DNA from: JAFEBO01 sp044221315
GTDB taxonomy: Bacteria > Planctomycetota > Phycisphaerae > Phycisphaerales > UBA1924
Reading direction: 5' to 3'
NCBI GenBank assembly: GCA_044221315.1
Contig: JBGAPK010000018.1
Location: forward strand, 1-64,000
DNA: 64,000 nucleotides
The translations under genes were made by a program, and so were the position numbers. Below the pieces are notes generated by a model. That model saw only the letters and a list, made by a program, of their open reading frames with translations, had not been told where the DNA came from and searched no databases. This document shows, piece by piece, positions 1 to 7,411 of this stretch (its first letter is position 1; each line of letters opens with the position of its first letter).

Positions 1-637
1 CCGGCGGAGGTGGAGCGGCGGGATTCGGTCGCCGAAGATTCACTGCCGAGGCTCTTTGTCGCCACGAGAATTCCAATTCTCTCGCCCACGAGGACGACGC
101 GAAGAGGCGGATCGGTGCTCCGAAACGTCCGTGGACGCTGGCAGGGTTCGTCCGTGTCCGTCCTGGTCCCTGCCGCACGCCCGTCGGAGCAGCCGATCGT
201 CCGCCCGTCATGAGTTCTGCACCGTCCGTGCCCACGCTCGAAACTTGTGCGGTGTCACGTCGCGGCCTCGAAAAGAGGCTTTGGCGCGTCATCGCGATGC
301 AGGGCAGCGTGCGCGGCGTGCGCCGGCTGGTCCCGGAAAGTCTCGAGTCGGTCGAGTCCTTGACCGCAGAGGGAAATCTAGTGGGGTTCACGGGTGGGAA
401 CAACCGACAAAGGCGCAGTTCTGTACCGGGGTGAGGCGCAGACAGCAAAGAAACAAGGGCTTAGCGCGATTCAAAAATACTTCTCCACGCGCGCGGCGCC
501 GATGCGGATAGTTTGTGGACAAACTCTGTCGATTGATCGCAAGCGGCGCGAGGCTCGACGCTTATCGCATGAACAGCGTTTCAGGCCGATGTGCGTAGGT
601 GCGGGATCGCGCGGAATGAAAGCGCGTCGCACGCGAT
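1..637. other. left-edge region with no supported gene
   Basis: No recognisable gene lies here. One plus frame is open from the window edge to a TGA at 432-434 and could be the tail of a gene starting outside the window, but its translation is Arg/Pro/Gly-rich, resembles no family I know, and long open frames are common at this GC. Two short inverted repeats stand out: GAGAATT-CC-AATTCTC at 66-81 and AGTTTGT-GG-ACAAACT at 510-525. The second contains TGTGGACAA, one base from a DnaA box. I tested the stretch by eye against RNase P RNA, tmRNA and SRP RNA and found none of their conserved cores. Confidence 0.3.
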
Positions 638-1693
638 TCATGCGCGTTCGGCGGCGGGCGCGTCACGATTGACCGATAGGACAAACGCGCGACGCCTGCC
701 AAGAGCCGAAAATCCGAAGCGGTCGTAGAGACGCAGGGCGGGGTCGTTGCGGCAATCGACGGCGCAGGTGATGGCGTCGATGCGCGGGTCGGCGGCTTTG
801 GAGATGGCGAGTTCCATCAGGCGGACGCCGACGCCCCGGCCGCGGAGGCGCTTGGAGAGGCCGATGTAGACGATTTCGAGGGCACGCTGGTCGGCGACGC
901 GGCTCAGCAGCAAACAGCCCGCGGGCGTGTCGCCGTCGTAGGCGATGAACCAGAGCGCTGGATCAAAGACGCCGGTGGCGTAATGGCTGGCGAGGATGTC
1001 GGCTGTGAGGCGCATGCCGCAGAGCTCGGGGCAGTCTTTGGTGTCGAGGTACGAATCTTCGAGCACGCGGAGGAGGACGAGATCGCGTTCGGAAGCGGGC
1101 AGGCGGCCGATGGGGACGACGCGCACGCCTTGGGGCAATTCAACCTCGCGGGCGCCGGCCTTGTGCTCGGCGGGGGTGATGGTGCGACGGCGGTATTCGA
1201 GATCTCCGACCCAGCGAAAGCCGGCGCCGCGCAGGGCGGTCTCGGCCCAGGCGTCGGAGGGCTCGGGGAGCGCCTGGAGAACGCGAACGTCGAGACGGGT
1301 GTGATTTTTGAAAAACGCGCGGACTTCGGCGAGCAGGGCGATGCGTTCGTCGCGGGCGCTCTCGGGGCCGCCGGGCTCGCCGCCGGGCATGGGCTCGGAG
1401 ACGAAGATCATGGCGGTGCGGCCGGAGCCGGGGACGGCGAGGCAGGCCTGGCGGACTTCGGGAGGCTGCTTGGGTTTGTCGGATAGCGTCAGCGTGACCC
1501 AAATTGCGGAGAGGTCGATCCCGTGCTGGGGGGCGCTGGCGATGAGACGCTTGGCGGCGTTCGCACGGTCCTTGAGATTCTGGCTCACGAGGCGCTGAGC
1601 GGCGGGCAGAAGGAGTTCCTCGCCGACGCGAGCGACGACGAACCGCGGCTCGGGCGAGGACTTTGAGGCCTGATTGACGACGGTACGGGTCAT
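638..1693 (-). CDS. GNAT-family N-acetyltransferase
   Basis: This 351-residue protein is probably an acetyl-CoA-dependent N-acetyltransferase of unknown substrate. The C-terminal third carries the GNAT acetyl-CoA pyrophosphate motif RGRGVGVRLM, followed by a helix and a segment ending LRLYDRFGFSALGRRRAFVL, typical of motif B. The N-terminal half also looks like a degenerate GNAT-like fold, with an AETALRGAGFRWVGDLEYRRR segment, so the layout resembles two-domain GNAT proteins such as the mycothiol synthase group. The gene starts at an ATG and is divergent from the next gene, with about 140 bp between starts. Assignment to the superfamily is firm; the substrate is unknown. Confidence 0.8.
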   Translation of the reverse strand: MTRTVVNQASKSSPEPRFVVARVGEELLLPAAQRLVSQNLKDRANAAKRLIASAPQHGIDLSAIWVTLTLSDKPKQPPEVRQACLAVPGSGRTAMIFVSEPMPGGEPGGPESARDERIALLAEVRAFFKNHTRLDVRVLQALPEPSDAWAETALRGAGFRWVGDLEYRRRTITPAEHKAGAREVELPQGVRVVPIGRLPASERDLVLLRVLEDSYLDTKDCPELCGMRLTADILASHYATGVFDPALWFIAYDGDTPAGCLLLSRVADQRALEIVYIGLSKRLRGRGVGVRLMELAISKAADPRIDAITCAVDCRNDPALRLYDRFGFSALGRRRAFVLSVNRDAPAAERA

Positions 1694-1831
1694 CGGAAGA
1701 ATCGCCGAGGTTGACGGCCGGGGCTCGGCAAGTAGACTAGCCTCTCCGCCCCGGCGGCCTCCGGAAGGGCTTCTGAAGGGCGAGAAGGAACGGCAAAGGC
1801 GTCCGACGCGAAGAGATCGGGGAGCGAAAGA

Positions 1832-2482
1832 TTGACTATGAACGCGACCGCCTTGAACCAGTTCGTCCGTCTCCCGGTGCTGCTCGCTGCGCTGCTTCTG
1901 GCGGCGATCGCGTGGATGGCGGGGATGGCGCCGGAGCCGAACCCGGTGCCGCAGCGCTGGCAGTTTGATGTGCGGCCCGGTGCGCTTCGGTTTACGAAGT
2001 TTGAAACGCCGGACGGGCAGATTCGCGGTTATTTCTTCCTGACGTATCGCGTGGTGAACAACACGAAGGAAGATTTGCTGCTGGCGCCGCTGTTTGAGCT
2101 GACGACGGAGAATGGGGATGTGGTGCGCTCGGGGCGTGATGTGCCTCCGTCGGTGATGAAGAAGATCATGGCGGAAGTGGATAACCCGCTGGCGCAGGAT
2201 CAGATCTCGATTCTGGGGACGCTGTTGCAGGGCGAGGAAAACGGGCGCGAGGGCGTGGTGGTTTTTTCGGATGTGGATATCAGCGCTCGCGATCTGACGA
2301 TCTACGCGACCGGGTTCTCCGGCGAGACGGCTCCGTACGAGGTGAAGGACCCCAAGACGGGGAAAGCGCGGCGGGAGTTGCTGCGGAAGACGCTGAGCCT
2401 TGAGTACAAGCTGCCGGGGGATGTGACGGGGCGGGTGAATGAGCCGCTGCCGCTATTTGAGCAGCGGTGGGTTATGCGGTAA
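1832..2482 (+). CDS. conserved exported or membrane-anchored protein of unknown function
   Basis: The 216-residue product has one hydrophobic segment at about residues 13-32 (LPVLLAALLLAAIAWMAG) that would act as an uncleaved anchor or signal peptide. It is followed by a soluble, beta-rich domain with TYRVVNNTKEDLLLAPLFEL and VVFSDVDISARDLTIYATGFSGE. I recognise no named family. The start is chosen as TTG 1832 because GGGGAG lies 7 nt upstream; the ATG at 1838 is 13 nt from it and is the alternative. The stop codon is followed at once by an array of 8-bp repeats. The gene precedes rpmA but probably does not drive it, since rpmA has its own promoter-like sequence. Confidence 0.7.
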   Translation: MTMNATALNQFVRLPVLLAALLLAAIAWMAGMAPEPNPVPQRWQFDVRPGALRFTKFETPDGQIRGYFFLTYRVVNNTKEDLLLAPLFELTTENGDVVRSGRDVPPSVMKKIMAEVDNPLAQDQISILGTLLQGEENGREGVVVFSDVDISARDLTIYATGFSGETAPYEVKDPKTGKARRELLRKTLSLEYKLPGDVTGRVNEPLPLFEQRWVMR

Positions 2483-2510
2483 GGCGGCGAAGCGGCAAAG
2501 CGGGAAACGA
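2483..2510 (+). repeat. short 8-bp repeat array directly after a stop codon
   Basis: Immediately after the TAA of the preceding gene come about three imperfect 8-bp units: GGCGGCGA, AGCGGCAA and AGCGGGAA. In the sense direction of the upstream gene the consensus is AGCSGCAR. The same unit occurs in the same relation to a stop codon at 47887-47949 and 49281-49357. Confidence 0.6.
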
Positions 2511-2559
2511 GATGGTGCCGCGGTTGCTGGTGAAGCCTCAAATGCCGCAAATGCTGTGG

Positions 2560-2588
2560 TTTACTGGAGGGTGGCTGCGGCCTATTAT
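2560..2588 (+). promoter_or_regulatory. sigma-70-like promoter of rpmA
   Basis: TTTACT at 2560-2565 and TATTAT at 2583-2588 are separated by exactly 17 bp, giving 4/6 and 5/6 matches to the sigma-70 consensus. Transcription would begin near 2595, leaving a leader of about 40 nt before the rpmA start, with AGAGGA at 2621-2626 as the ribosome binding site. Confidence 0.5.
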
Positions 2589-2634
2589 CTTGGCCCTGCC
2601 GGGATTGGCCGGCGTCTTTCAGAGGATTTTCGTC

Positions 2635-2943
2635 ATGGCACATAAGAAGGGTCAGGGCTCGACCAAGAACGGGCGCGATTCGAATCCGCAGTTTTTGGGC
2701 GTGAAGCTGTTCGGCGGCGAGATCGCCAAGCCGGGCTCGATCATCATCCGGCAGGTGGGCACGCCCTTCAAGCCGGGGTTCAATGTCGGCATCGGGAGCG
2801 ACAACACGCTCTATTCGCTGGCGGAAGGAACCGTGATCTTCAGCGGACGAAAGGTGCACGTGGACCCGACCGATGCGAAGGCGAATCGGCCTGTGTGGCT
2901 GAAGGCCGGCGAGGCGAAGAAGCCTGTGAAGGCCGGGAAGTAG
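2635..2943 (+). CDS. rpmA: 50S ribosomal protein L27
   Basis: L27 is a small basic protein of the large ribosomal subunit that reaches towards the peptidyl transferase centre. The start MAHKKGQGSTKNGRDS is the diagnostic bacterial N terminus, and the body QFLGVKLFGGEIAKPGSIIIRQVGTPF matches the family. The product is 102 residues, longer than the roughly 85 of E. coli because of a Lys/Ala-rich tail. ATG 2635 is chosen because AGAGGA lies 8 nt upstream and the family N terminus begins there; in-frame codons further upstream are not coding. In most bacteria rpmA follows rplU (L21), but no rplU is present here, and the gene sits between its own promoter-like sequence and a strong terminator. Confidence 0.97.
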   Translation: MAHKKGQGSTKNGRDSNPQFLGVKLFGGEIAKPGSIIIRQVGTPFKPGFNVGIGSDNTLYSLAEGTVIFSGRKVHVDPTDAKANRPVWLKAGEAKKPVKAGK

Positions 2944-2982
2944 GCGGGCCGGTCAAGATCGAATTGAATAATGGAATTCAAC

Positions 2983-3014
2983 GGGCTCCGCGAGGCGGGG
3001 CCCGGTTTGTTTTT
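2983..3014 (+). terminator. rho-independent terminator after rpmA
   Basis: A 9-bp GC-rich stem (2983-2991 with 2995-3003, including one G-T pair) closes a GAG loop and is followed by GGTTTGTTTTT. It lies 40 bp after the rpmA stop. Confidence 0.85.
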
Positions 3015-3045
3015 GGAGCGAGCAACCGTCGAGGCATCTCTTTGA

Positions 3046-3073
3046 TGTAACACTGGCGTGCTTCGTGTAACAC
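3046..3073 (+). promoter_or_regulatory. direct repeat TGTAACAC upstream of the beta-glucosidase
   Basis: The octamer TGTAACAC occurs exactly twice, at 3046-3053 and 3066-3073. The copies are 20 bp apart, about two helical turns, so both would face the same side of the DNA. They lie about 90-115 bp before the chosen start of the GH3 gene, a plausible place for a regulator. The binding protein is not known. Confidence 0.4.
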
Positions 3074-3162
3074 CTCGTCGGTCACTCGATCCCGATTTGA
3101 CTACCGTCGGTATCGGCGCGGATGAAACCCGCGTCATTGTCAACCAACCCGGACATGAACCA

Positions 3163-5457
3163 ATGAAGCATCTTCGGCCCGCGCTGTCCTCGATTGTCCT
3201 TGCGTTCGGTCCGGTGCTCGCCGTCTTGGCGGAGTCCACACCCGCCGAGCGGCCGGCGGCGGCGTATTTCACCCAGTTTGATGAGCGTGCGAACGCGCTG
3301 CTCAAGCAGATGACGCTTGAAGAGAAGATCGGGCAACTGGTGCAGTTTTCCAACGGGAAGGCCACCGGTCCGGAGAACGTGGCTGTCGATCAGAATGAAC
3401 TGCTCGCCAAGGGAGGGATCGGCTCGATCCTGAACGCGACGGGCGCCAAGACGATCAACGAGATGCAGCGCATCGTGATGGAGAAGTCACGCGCCAAGAT
3501 TCCGCTGCTGATGGGACTTGATGTCATCCACGGGTATCGCACGACGTTCCCGATTCCGCTCGGCCTCGCGGCGACGTGGGATCCGGCGCTCGTCGAAAAG
3601 ACGGCACGCGTGGCGGCGGTCGAGGGGACGGCGGAAGGGATCCGATGGACGTTTGCCCCGATGGTCGATATCGCTCGCGATCCGCGCTGGGGTCGGATCA
3701 TGGAGGGGAACGGCGAAGATCCGTACCTGGGGGGCGTGCTGGCTGCGGCATACGTCCGCGGGTTTCAGGGCAAGGACCTCTCGGATCCGACGTCGATGCT
3801 GGCGTGTGCGAAGCACTATGTCGGATACGGCGGTGCGGAGGCTGGGCGCGAGTACAACTCGGTGGACATGTCGGAGCGGATGCTGCGGGATGTGTACCTG
3901 CCGCCGTTCCGGGCGGCGGCGGACGCGGGGGCCGCGACGTTCATGAGCGCGTTCAACTCGCTGAGCGGCGTGCCGACGTCGGCGAACCGGTTCACGCTGA
4001 CGGATGTGCTTCGGAATGAATGGGGTTTTCGCGGGTTTGTCGTGAGCGACTGGACGTCGATTGCGGAGTTGATCCCGCACGGGATTGCGCTCGATGGGAA
4101 GACGGCGGCGTGGAAGGCGTTTACGGCGGGCGTGGACATGGACATGCAGGCGAATCTCTACGCAACCAAGCTTGCGGGGCTGTTGGGCGAGGGAAAAGTG
4201 ACTCAGGAAGAAGTAGACGAGTCGGTGCGGCGCATCCTGCGGACGAAGCTGGCGCTCGGGCTGTTTGAGCATCCGTACACGGACGAATCGCTCGCGGCGT
4301 CGGTGCTGCTGAAACCTGAGCATGTGGAACTGGCGCGGAAGGCGGCGGAAGAGTCGTTTGTGCTGCTGAAGAACGAAGCGGCGGCGGGAGGGGGCCCGGT
4401 GCTTCCCCTGCGGGTGGGGACGAAGGTCGCGCTCATCGGGCCGCTGGCGGATGCCGCGGACGACATGCTGGGTGAGTGGGCGTGCAAAGGGAATGAGAAG
4501 GATGTCGTGACGCTGCGGAAGGCACTTCGCGACCGGATGGAAGATTCGCTGACGTATGCACAGGGAACCGAGGTGCTCGGGACCTCCGAAGCGGGATTTG
4601 CGGAGGCCGTGGCGGCTGCACAGAAGGCGGATGTCGTGGTGATGGCGCTGGGCGAACAACGTCGCATGTCGGGCGAGGGTGCGGCGCGGGCGCGGATCGA
4701 TCTTCCGGGCAATCAACGGGCGCTGCTCAAGATGATCGTGGCGCTCGGAAAGCCCGTTGTGCTCATCGTGTTCAGCGGACGGCCGCTGGAGCTGGCCTTG
4801 GAAGCGGAGCATGTGCAGGCGATGGTCCAGGCCTGGCATCCGGGCGTGCAGGCGGGGCCGGCGCTTGCCCGCGTGCTCTTCGGCGAAGTTGCGCCGTCGG
4901 GCAGGCTCACCATCACGTTCCCGCGCTCGCTCGGGCAGGTGCCGATTTACTACAACCACCTGAAGACGGGAAGGCCGATCCCGGGTGAGGATGACGACGG
5001 GAAGGACGAGGGTTTCCGATACCAGTCGCGGTACATCGACGAGAAGAATTCGCCGCAGTTTCCGTTCGGGTGGGGATTGACGTACACCACGTTTGACTAC
5101 TCCCCCACCGTTGCGTCTGCGGCGAAGGTGCGGCTGGCGGATCTCGAGGCGGGCGCGACGATTGAGGTTGAGGCAACGGTGACGAACTCCGGCTCGCGGG
5201 TGGGGACCGAAGTGGCGCAGCTTTACATCCGCCAACGCGGCACGAGCGTGGCGCGGCCGATTCGGGAACTGAAGGGTTTTGAAAAGTTCACACTCGAGCC
5301 CGGCGCGTCGTGGGTGGTTCGTTTCAAGGTGGGCAAGGAGCAGCTTGCGTTCTGGAATATCGATATGAAGTTGGCGGTTGAGTCGGCGGAGCTCACGCTC
5401 TGGGTCGCTCCCAATGCGGCGGGCGGGAAGCCGGTTTCGCTCATGATCGAGCCGTGA
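3163..5457 (+). CDS. secreted GH3 beta-glucosidase (BglX type)
   Basis: This enzyme should remove terminal beta-linked glucose from oligosaccharides outside the cytoplasm. The product is 764 residues, the usual size for periplasmic BglX-type enzymes. A signal peptide (MKHLRPALSSIVLAFGPVLA) precedes the GH3 N-terminal barrel, with RWTFAPMVDIARDPRWGR and the substrate-contact KH in ACAKHYVGYGG near residue 216. The nucleophile is Asp296 in GFVVSDW. A GH3 C-terminal domain follows, then a fibronectin-III-like domain near the end (GTEVAQLYIRQ, RELKGFEKFTLEPG). ATG 3163 is preferred over upstream in-frame codons because it begins the signal peptide. The gene stands alone, preceded by a TGTAACAC direct repeat. 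Confidence 0.93.
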   Translation: MKHLRPALSSIVLAFGPVLAVLAESTPAERPAAAYFTQFDERANALLKQMTLEEKIGQLVQFSNGKATGPENVAVDQNELLAKGGIGSILNATGAKTINEMQRIVMEKSRAKIPLLMGLDVIHGYRTTFPIPLGLAATWDPALVEKTARVAAVEGTAEGIRWTFAPMVDIARDPRWGRIMEGNGEDPYLGGVLAAAYVRGFQGKDLSDPTSMLACAKHYVGYGGAEAGREYNSVDMSERMLRDVYLPPFRAAADAGAATFMSAFNSLSGVPTSANRFTLTDVLRNEWGFRGFVVSDWTSIAELIPHGIALDGKTAAWKAFTAGVDMDMQANLYATKLAGLLGEGKVTQEEVDESVRRILRTKLALGLFEHPYTDESLAASVLLKPEHVELARKAAEESFVLLKNEAAAGGGPVLPLRVGTKVALIGPLADAADDMLGEWACKGNEKDVVTLRKALRDRMEDSLTYAQGTEVLGTSEAGFAEAVAAAQKADVVVMALGEQRRMSGEGAARARIDLPGNQRALLKMIVALGKPVVLIVFSGRPLELALEAEHVQAMVQAWHPGVQAGPALARVLFGEVAPSGRLTITFPRSLGQVPIYYNHLKTGRPIPGEDDDGKDEGFRYQSRYIDEKNSPQFPFGWGLTYTTFDYSPTVASAAKVRLADLEAGATIEVEATVTNSGSRVGTEVAQLYIRQRGTSVARPIRELKGFEKFTLEPGASWVVRFKVGKEQLAFWNIDMKLAVESAELTLWVAPNAAGGKPVSLMIEP

Positions 5458-5494
5458 AAAGTCGCTCGGATCGACCCTTTTCCCGCAACTCGTC

Positions 5495-5521
5495 TTGACA
5501 TATGCTCATATGAGTATGTGT
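5495..5521 (+). promoter_or_regulatory. -35 hexamer and palindromic operator of an ArsR gene
   Basis: A perfect TTGACA at 5495-5500 starts exactly 34 nt before the ATG of the ArsR gene. Overlapping and following it is a 24-bp inverted repeat at 5498-5521, centred on the perfect decamer CTCATATGAG (5505-5514), with two mismatched pairs in the outer arms. No good -10 is visible at 17 bp; TATGTG at 5515-5520 is the closest match. The geometry suggests autorepression and a leaderless or near-leaderless transcript. Confidence 0.55.
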
Positions 5522-5528
5522 TTTCGGT

Positions 5529-5885
5529 ATGGCGAGGGCTGCGACAACCACGGATGTTTTCAACGCAATCGCGGAACCGGCGCGTCGGGAGATCGTGGAC
5601 CTGTTGGCCGGGTGTGGGCCACAGGCGGTTGGCAGGTTGGTAAACCTGCTGGGGTTGCCGCAGCCGGCGGTTTCGAAGCACCTGGGGGTCTTGCGCGCGG
5701 TCGGGCTGGTGTCGGTCAAGCGGGTGGGGCGGAGTCGCGTGTATCAGTTTGAACCACGGGAATTGAAAGCCGTGCATGACTGGACGGCGACATTCGAGCG
5801 GTTCTGGACAAGCCAATTAAGGCGATTGAAGGAAATGGCAGAAAAGGAATCGAGGCGGCGCGGGGCGGACGTGACGGGCGGATGA
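5529..5885 (+). CDS. ArsR-family transcriptional repressor
   Basis: The 118-residue product is a winged-helix DNA-binding protein. FNAIAEPARREIVDLL, GRLVNLLGLPQPAVSKHLGVLRAVGLVSVKRVGRSRVYQFEP is the full ArsR helix-turn-helix and wing. No CxC or other metal site is visible, so a metal-independent role like that of the ArsR genes paired with small enzymes or START-domain proteins is likelier than arsenic sensing. The ATG is only 8 nt from a palindrome and no Shine-Dalgarno sequence precedes it. A DUF1428 gene follows after about 80 bp on the same strand. Confidence 0.88.
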   Translation: MARAATTTDVFNAIAEPARREIVDLLAGCGPQAVGRLVNLLGLPQPAVSKHLGVLRAVGLVSVKRVGRSRVYQFEPRELKAVHDWTATFERFWTSQLRRLKEMAEKESRRRGADVTGG

Positions 5886-5967
5886 GGCGGTCGACTCTGG
5901 CGGGTGGTGGTATGCTGACGAGCGGGACGCCGCGGAGAACGGATCGTCTCATCAAAGGAGCAACTGC

Positions 5968-6327
5968 ATGCCTTACGTCGACGGATACGTGCTGCCGCTG
6001 CCGAAGAAAAACGTCGCGGCGTACCGGAAGATGGCGAGCGCCGCCGGAAAGATCTGGCGGGAGCACGGGGCGCTCGAGTACCGCGAATGTGCGGGCGAAG
6101 ACATGGCGGTGAAATGGGGCGTTCCGTTCACGCGTCTGATGAAATCGAAGACGGGCGAGACGGTGGTGTTTTCGTGGATCGTGTTCAAGTCGCGGGCGGA
6201 TCGGGACAAGGTGAACACGAAAGTCATGAAGGATCCGCGGATCGCGAACATGATGAAGGGCAAGAAGATGCCGTTTGATATGAAGCGGATGGTGTATGGG
6301 GGATTCAAGACGCTGGTTGACTTCTGA
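5968..6327 (+). CDS. DUF1428 (YbaA-like) protein
   Basis: The 119-residue protein matches the DUF1428 family across its length: it starts MPYVDGYVLPLPKKNVAAYRKMA and continues with WREHGALEYRECAGEDM and FSWIVFKSRADRDKVNTKVM. The family has a ferredoxin-like alpha/beta-barrel fold and no established reaction. AAAGGAG ends 7 nt before the ATG, a strong ribosome binding site for this region. Its position just downstream of the ArsR gene suggests co-regulation. Confidence 0.88.
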   Translation: MPYVDGYVLPLPKKNVAAYRKMASAAGKIWREHGALEYRECAGEDMAVKWGVPFTRLMKSKTGETVVFSWIVFKSRADRDKVNTKVMKDPRIANMMKGKKMPFDMKRMVYGGFKTLVDF

Positions 6328-6443
6328 AGGCCTCTTCAGGTTCGATTGCAGATTTGGAAAGTACCATGTCAATTGCCACGACAGCCCGGACCGAACAGCC
6401 CGCGTGCGGCAGCGGCCGGCTCGTCATTGCGGAGGGTTCCTGT

Positions 6444-7103
6444 ATGACACGCAAGTTCCTCATCGTTCCGGCTTTTCTTTGTGTCGTTGGCCTGGCGGCG
6501 GCGATCGGCTCACTCGGGTTTACCGAGCCTGCCAAGGACCTCAAGGTCACGGCTCCGGCGGGCATGCCGGAAATGAAGTTGCCTCCGGGATGGACGGCGG
6601 AGGACATGCAGGCGTGCGCGATCGCGGGGACGCCGGGCAAGATGCACGAGCAGCTCGCCAAGTCGGCCGGAACCTGGACCGGCAAGTGCAAGAACTGGAT
6701 GGCGCCGGGCATGGACGCGATGGTGAGCGATTGCGTGGCGACGTCCGTTCCGATCATGGACGGGCGCTTCATCAAGACCGAAGTGACCGGCGAGATGATG
6801 GGGATGCCGTTCGTCGGTTTTTCCTTGAACGGGTATGACAACGTCGGCCAGAAGTTCCAGTCGACGTGGGTCGACAACATGGGCACGGGCATGATGGTCG
6901 GCACCGGCGAACTTTCCGCCGACGGCAAGACCATCACCTGGACCTACACGGCGAACTGCCCGATCACCAAGAAGCCGACGACGATGCGCGAGATCGAGAC
7001 GATCACGGGCCCGAACACCAAGACCTTGGAGATGTGGGGCACGGATCCCAAGAGCGGCAAGGAATACAAGTGCACGTTCATCGAGTTCAAGAAGCAGTCG
7101 TAA
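6444..7103 (+). CDS. DUF1579-family exported protein
   Basis: The 219-residue product begins with a signal peptide (MTRKFLIVPAFLCVVGLAAAIG). The mature part matches DUF1579: HEQLAKSAGTWTGKCKNW, then beta strands with GRFIKTEVTGEMMGMPFVGFS, GYDNVGQKFQSTWVDNMGTG and a final FIEFKKQ. DUF1579 proteins form a calycin-like barrel and have no assigned reaction. Start 6444 is supported by GGAGGG 7 nt upstream and by the signal peptide; an in-frame start at 6354 would add a non-conserved 30-residue lead. It follows the DUF1428 gene by about 115 bp. Confidence 0.85.
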   Translation: MTRKFLIVPAFLCVVGLAAAIGSLGFTEPAKDLKVTAPAGMPEMKLPPGWTAEDMQACAIAGTPGKMHEQLAKSAGTWTGKCKNWMAPGMDAMVSDCVATSVPIMDGRFIKTEVTGEMMGMPFVGFSLNGYDNVGQKFQSTWVDNMGTGMMVGTGELSADGKTITWTYTANCPITKKPTTMREIETITGPNTKTLEMWGTDPKSGKEYKCTFIEFKKQS

Positions 7104-7202
7104 GACCTGCGGCCCTGCGGATGATGTGATTCGAATGCGGGCCAGCGGCAGCAACCGGCCGCGGGCCCGTTTGCTTTCTGACGAACGCACGGAAGGATTC
7201 GC

Positions 7203-7411
7203 GTGAGGGTGAACTACGCGATCGTGTTTGTGAGCGATATGAATCGATCGGTCGCCTTCTTTCGGGATGTGCTCGGGCTGCCGCTGCATTTTGAATCGCC
7301 GCACTGGACAGAACTTGCGACGGGGGCGCTACCTTGGCTCTGCACGTCGCGGAAGCGACCGGTGAAGACAGTCCGGCGCGGCAGGTCCGGCAAGGTATCA
7401 GTCTGAATTTT
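7203..7411 (+). pseudogene. truncated, frameshifted glyoxalase/VOC-family gene
   Basis: The first 40 or so codons read VNYAIVFVSDMNRSVAFFRDVLGLPL and SPHWTELATG, the unmistakable N-terminal half of a vicinal-oxygen-chelate (glyoxalase/bleomycin resistance-like) protein. At about 7325-7335 the frame breaks; the next frame continues with the expected LALHVAEATGED and then GISLNF. The similarity ends at about 7411, where it already overlaps the end of the convergent minus-strand gene. A complete family member has about 120 residues, so the second beta-alpha-beta unit is lost. I read this as a decayed remnant; a sequencing error could explain the frameshift but not the missing half. Confidence 0.7.

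Noticed and set aside
501..530. A replication origin suggested by the DnaA-box-like TGTGGACAA.
   Set aside because: Only one near-match occurs, with no cluster, no AT-rich unwinding segment and no dnaA, dnaN or gyrB nearby.
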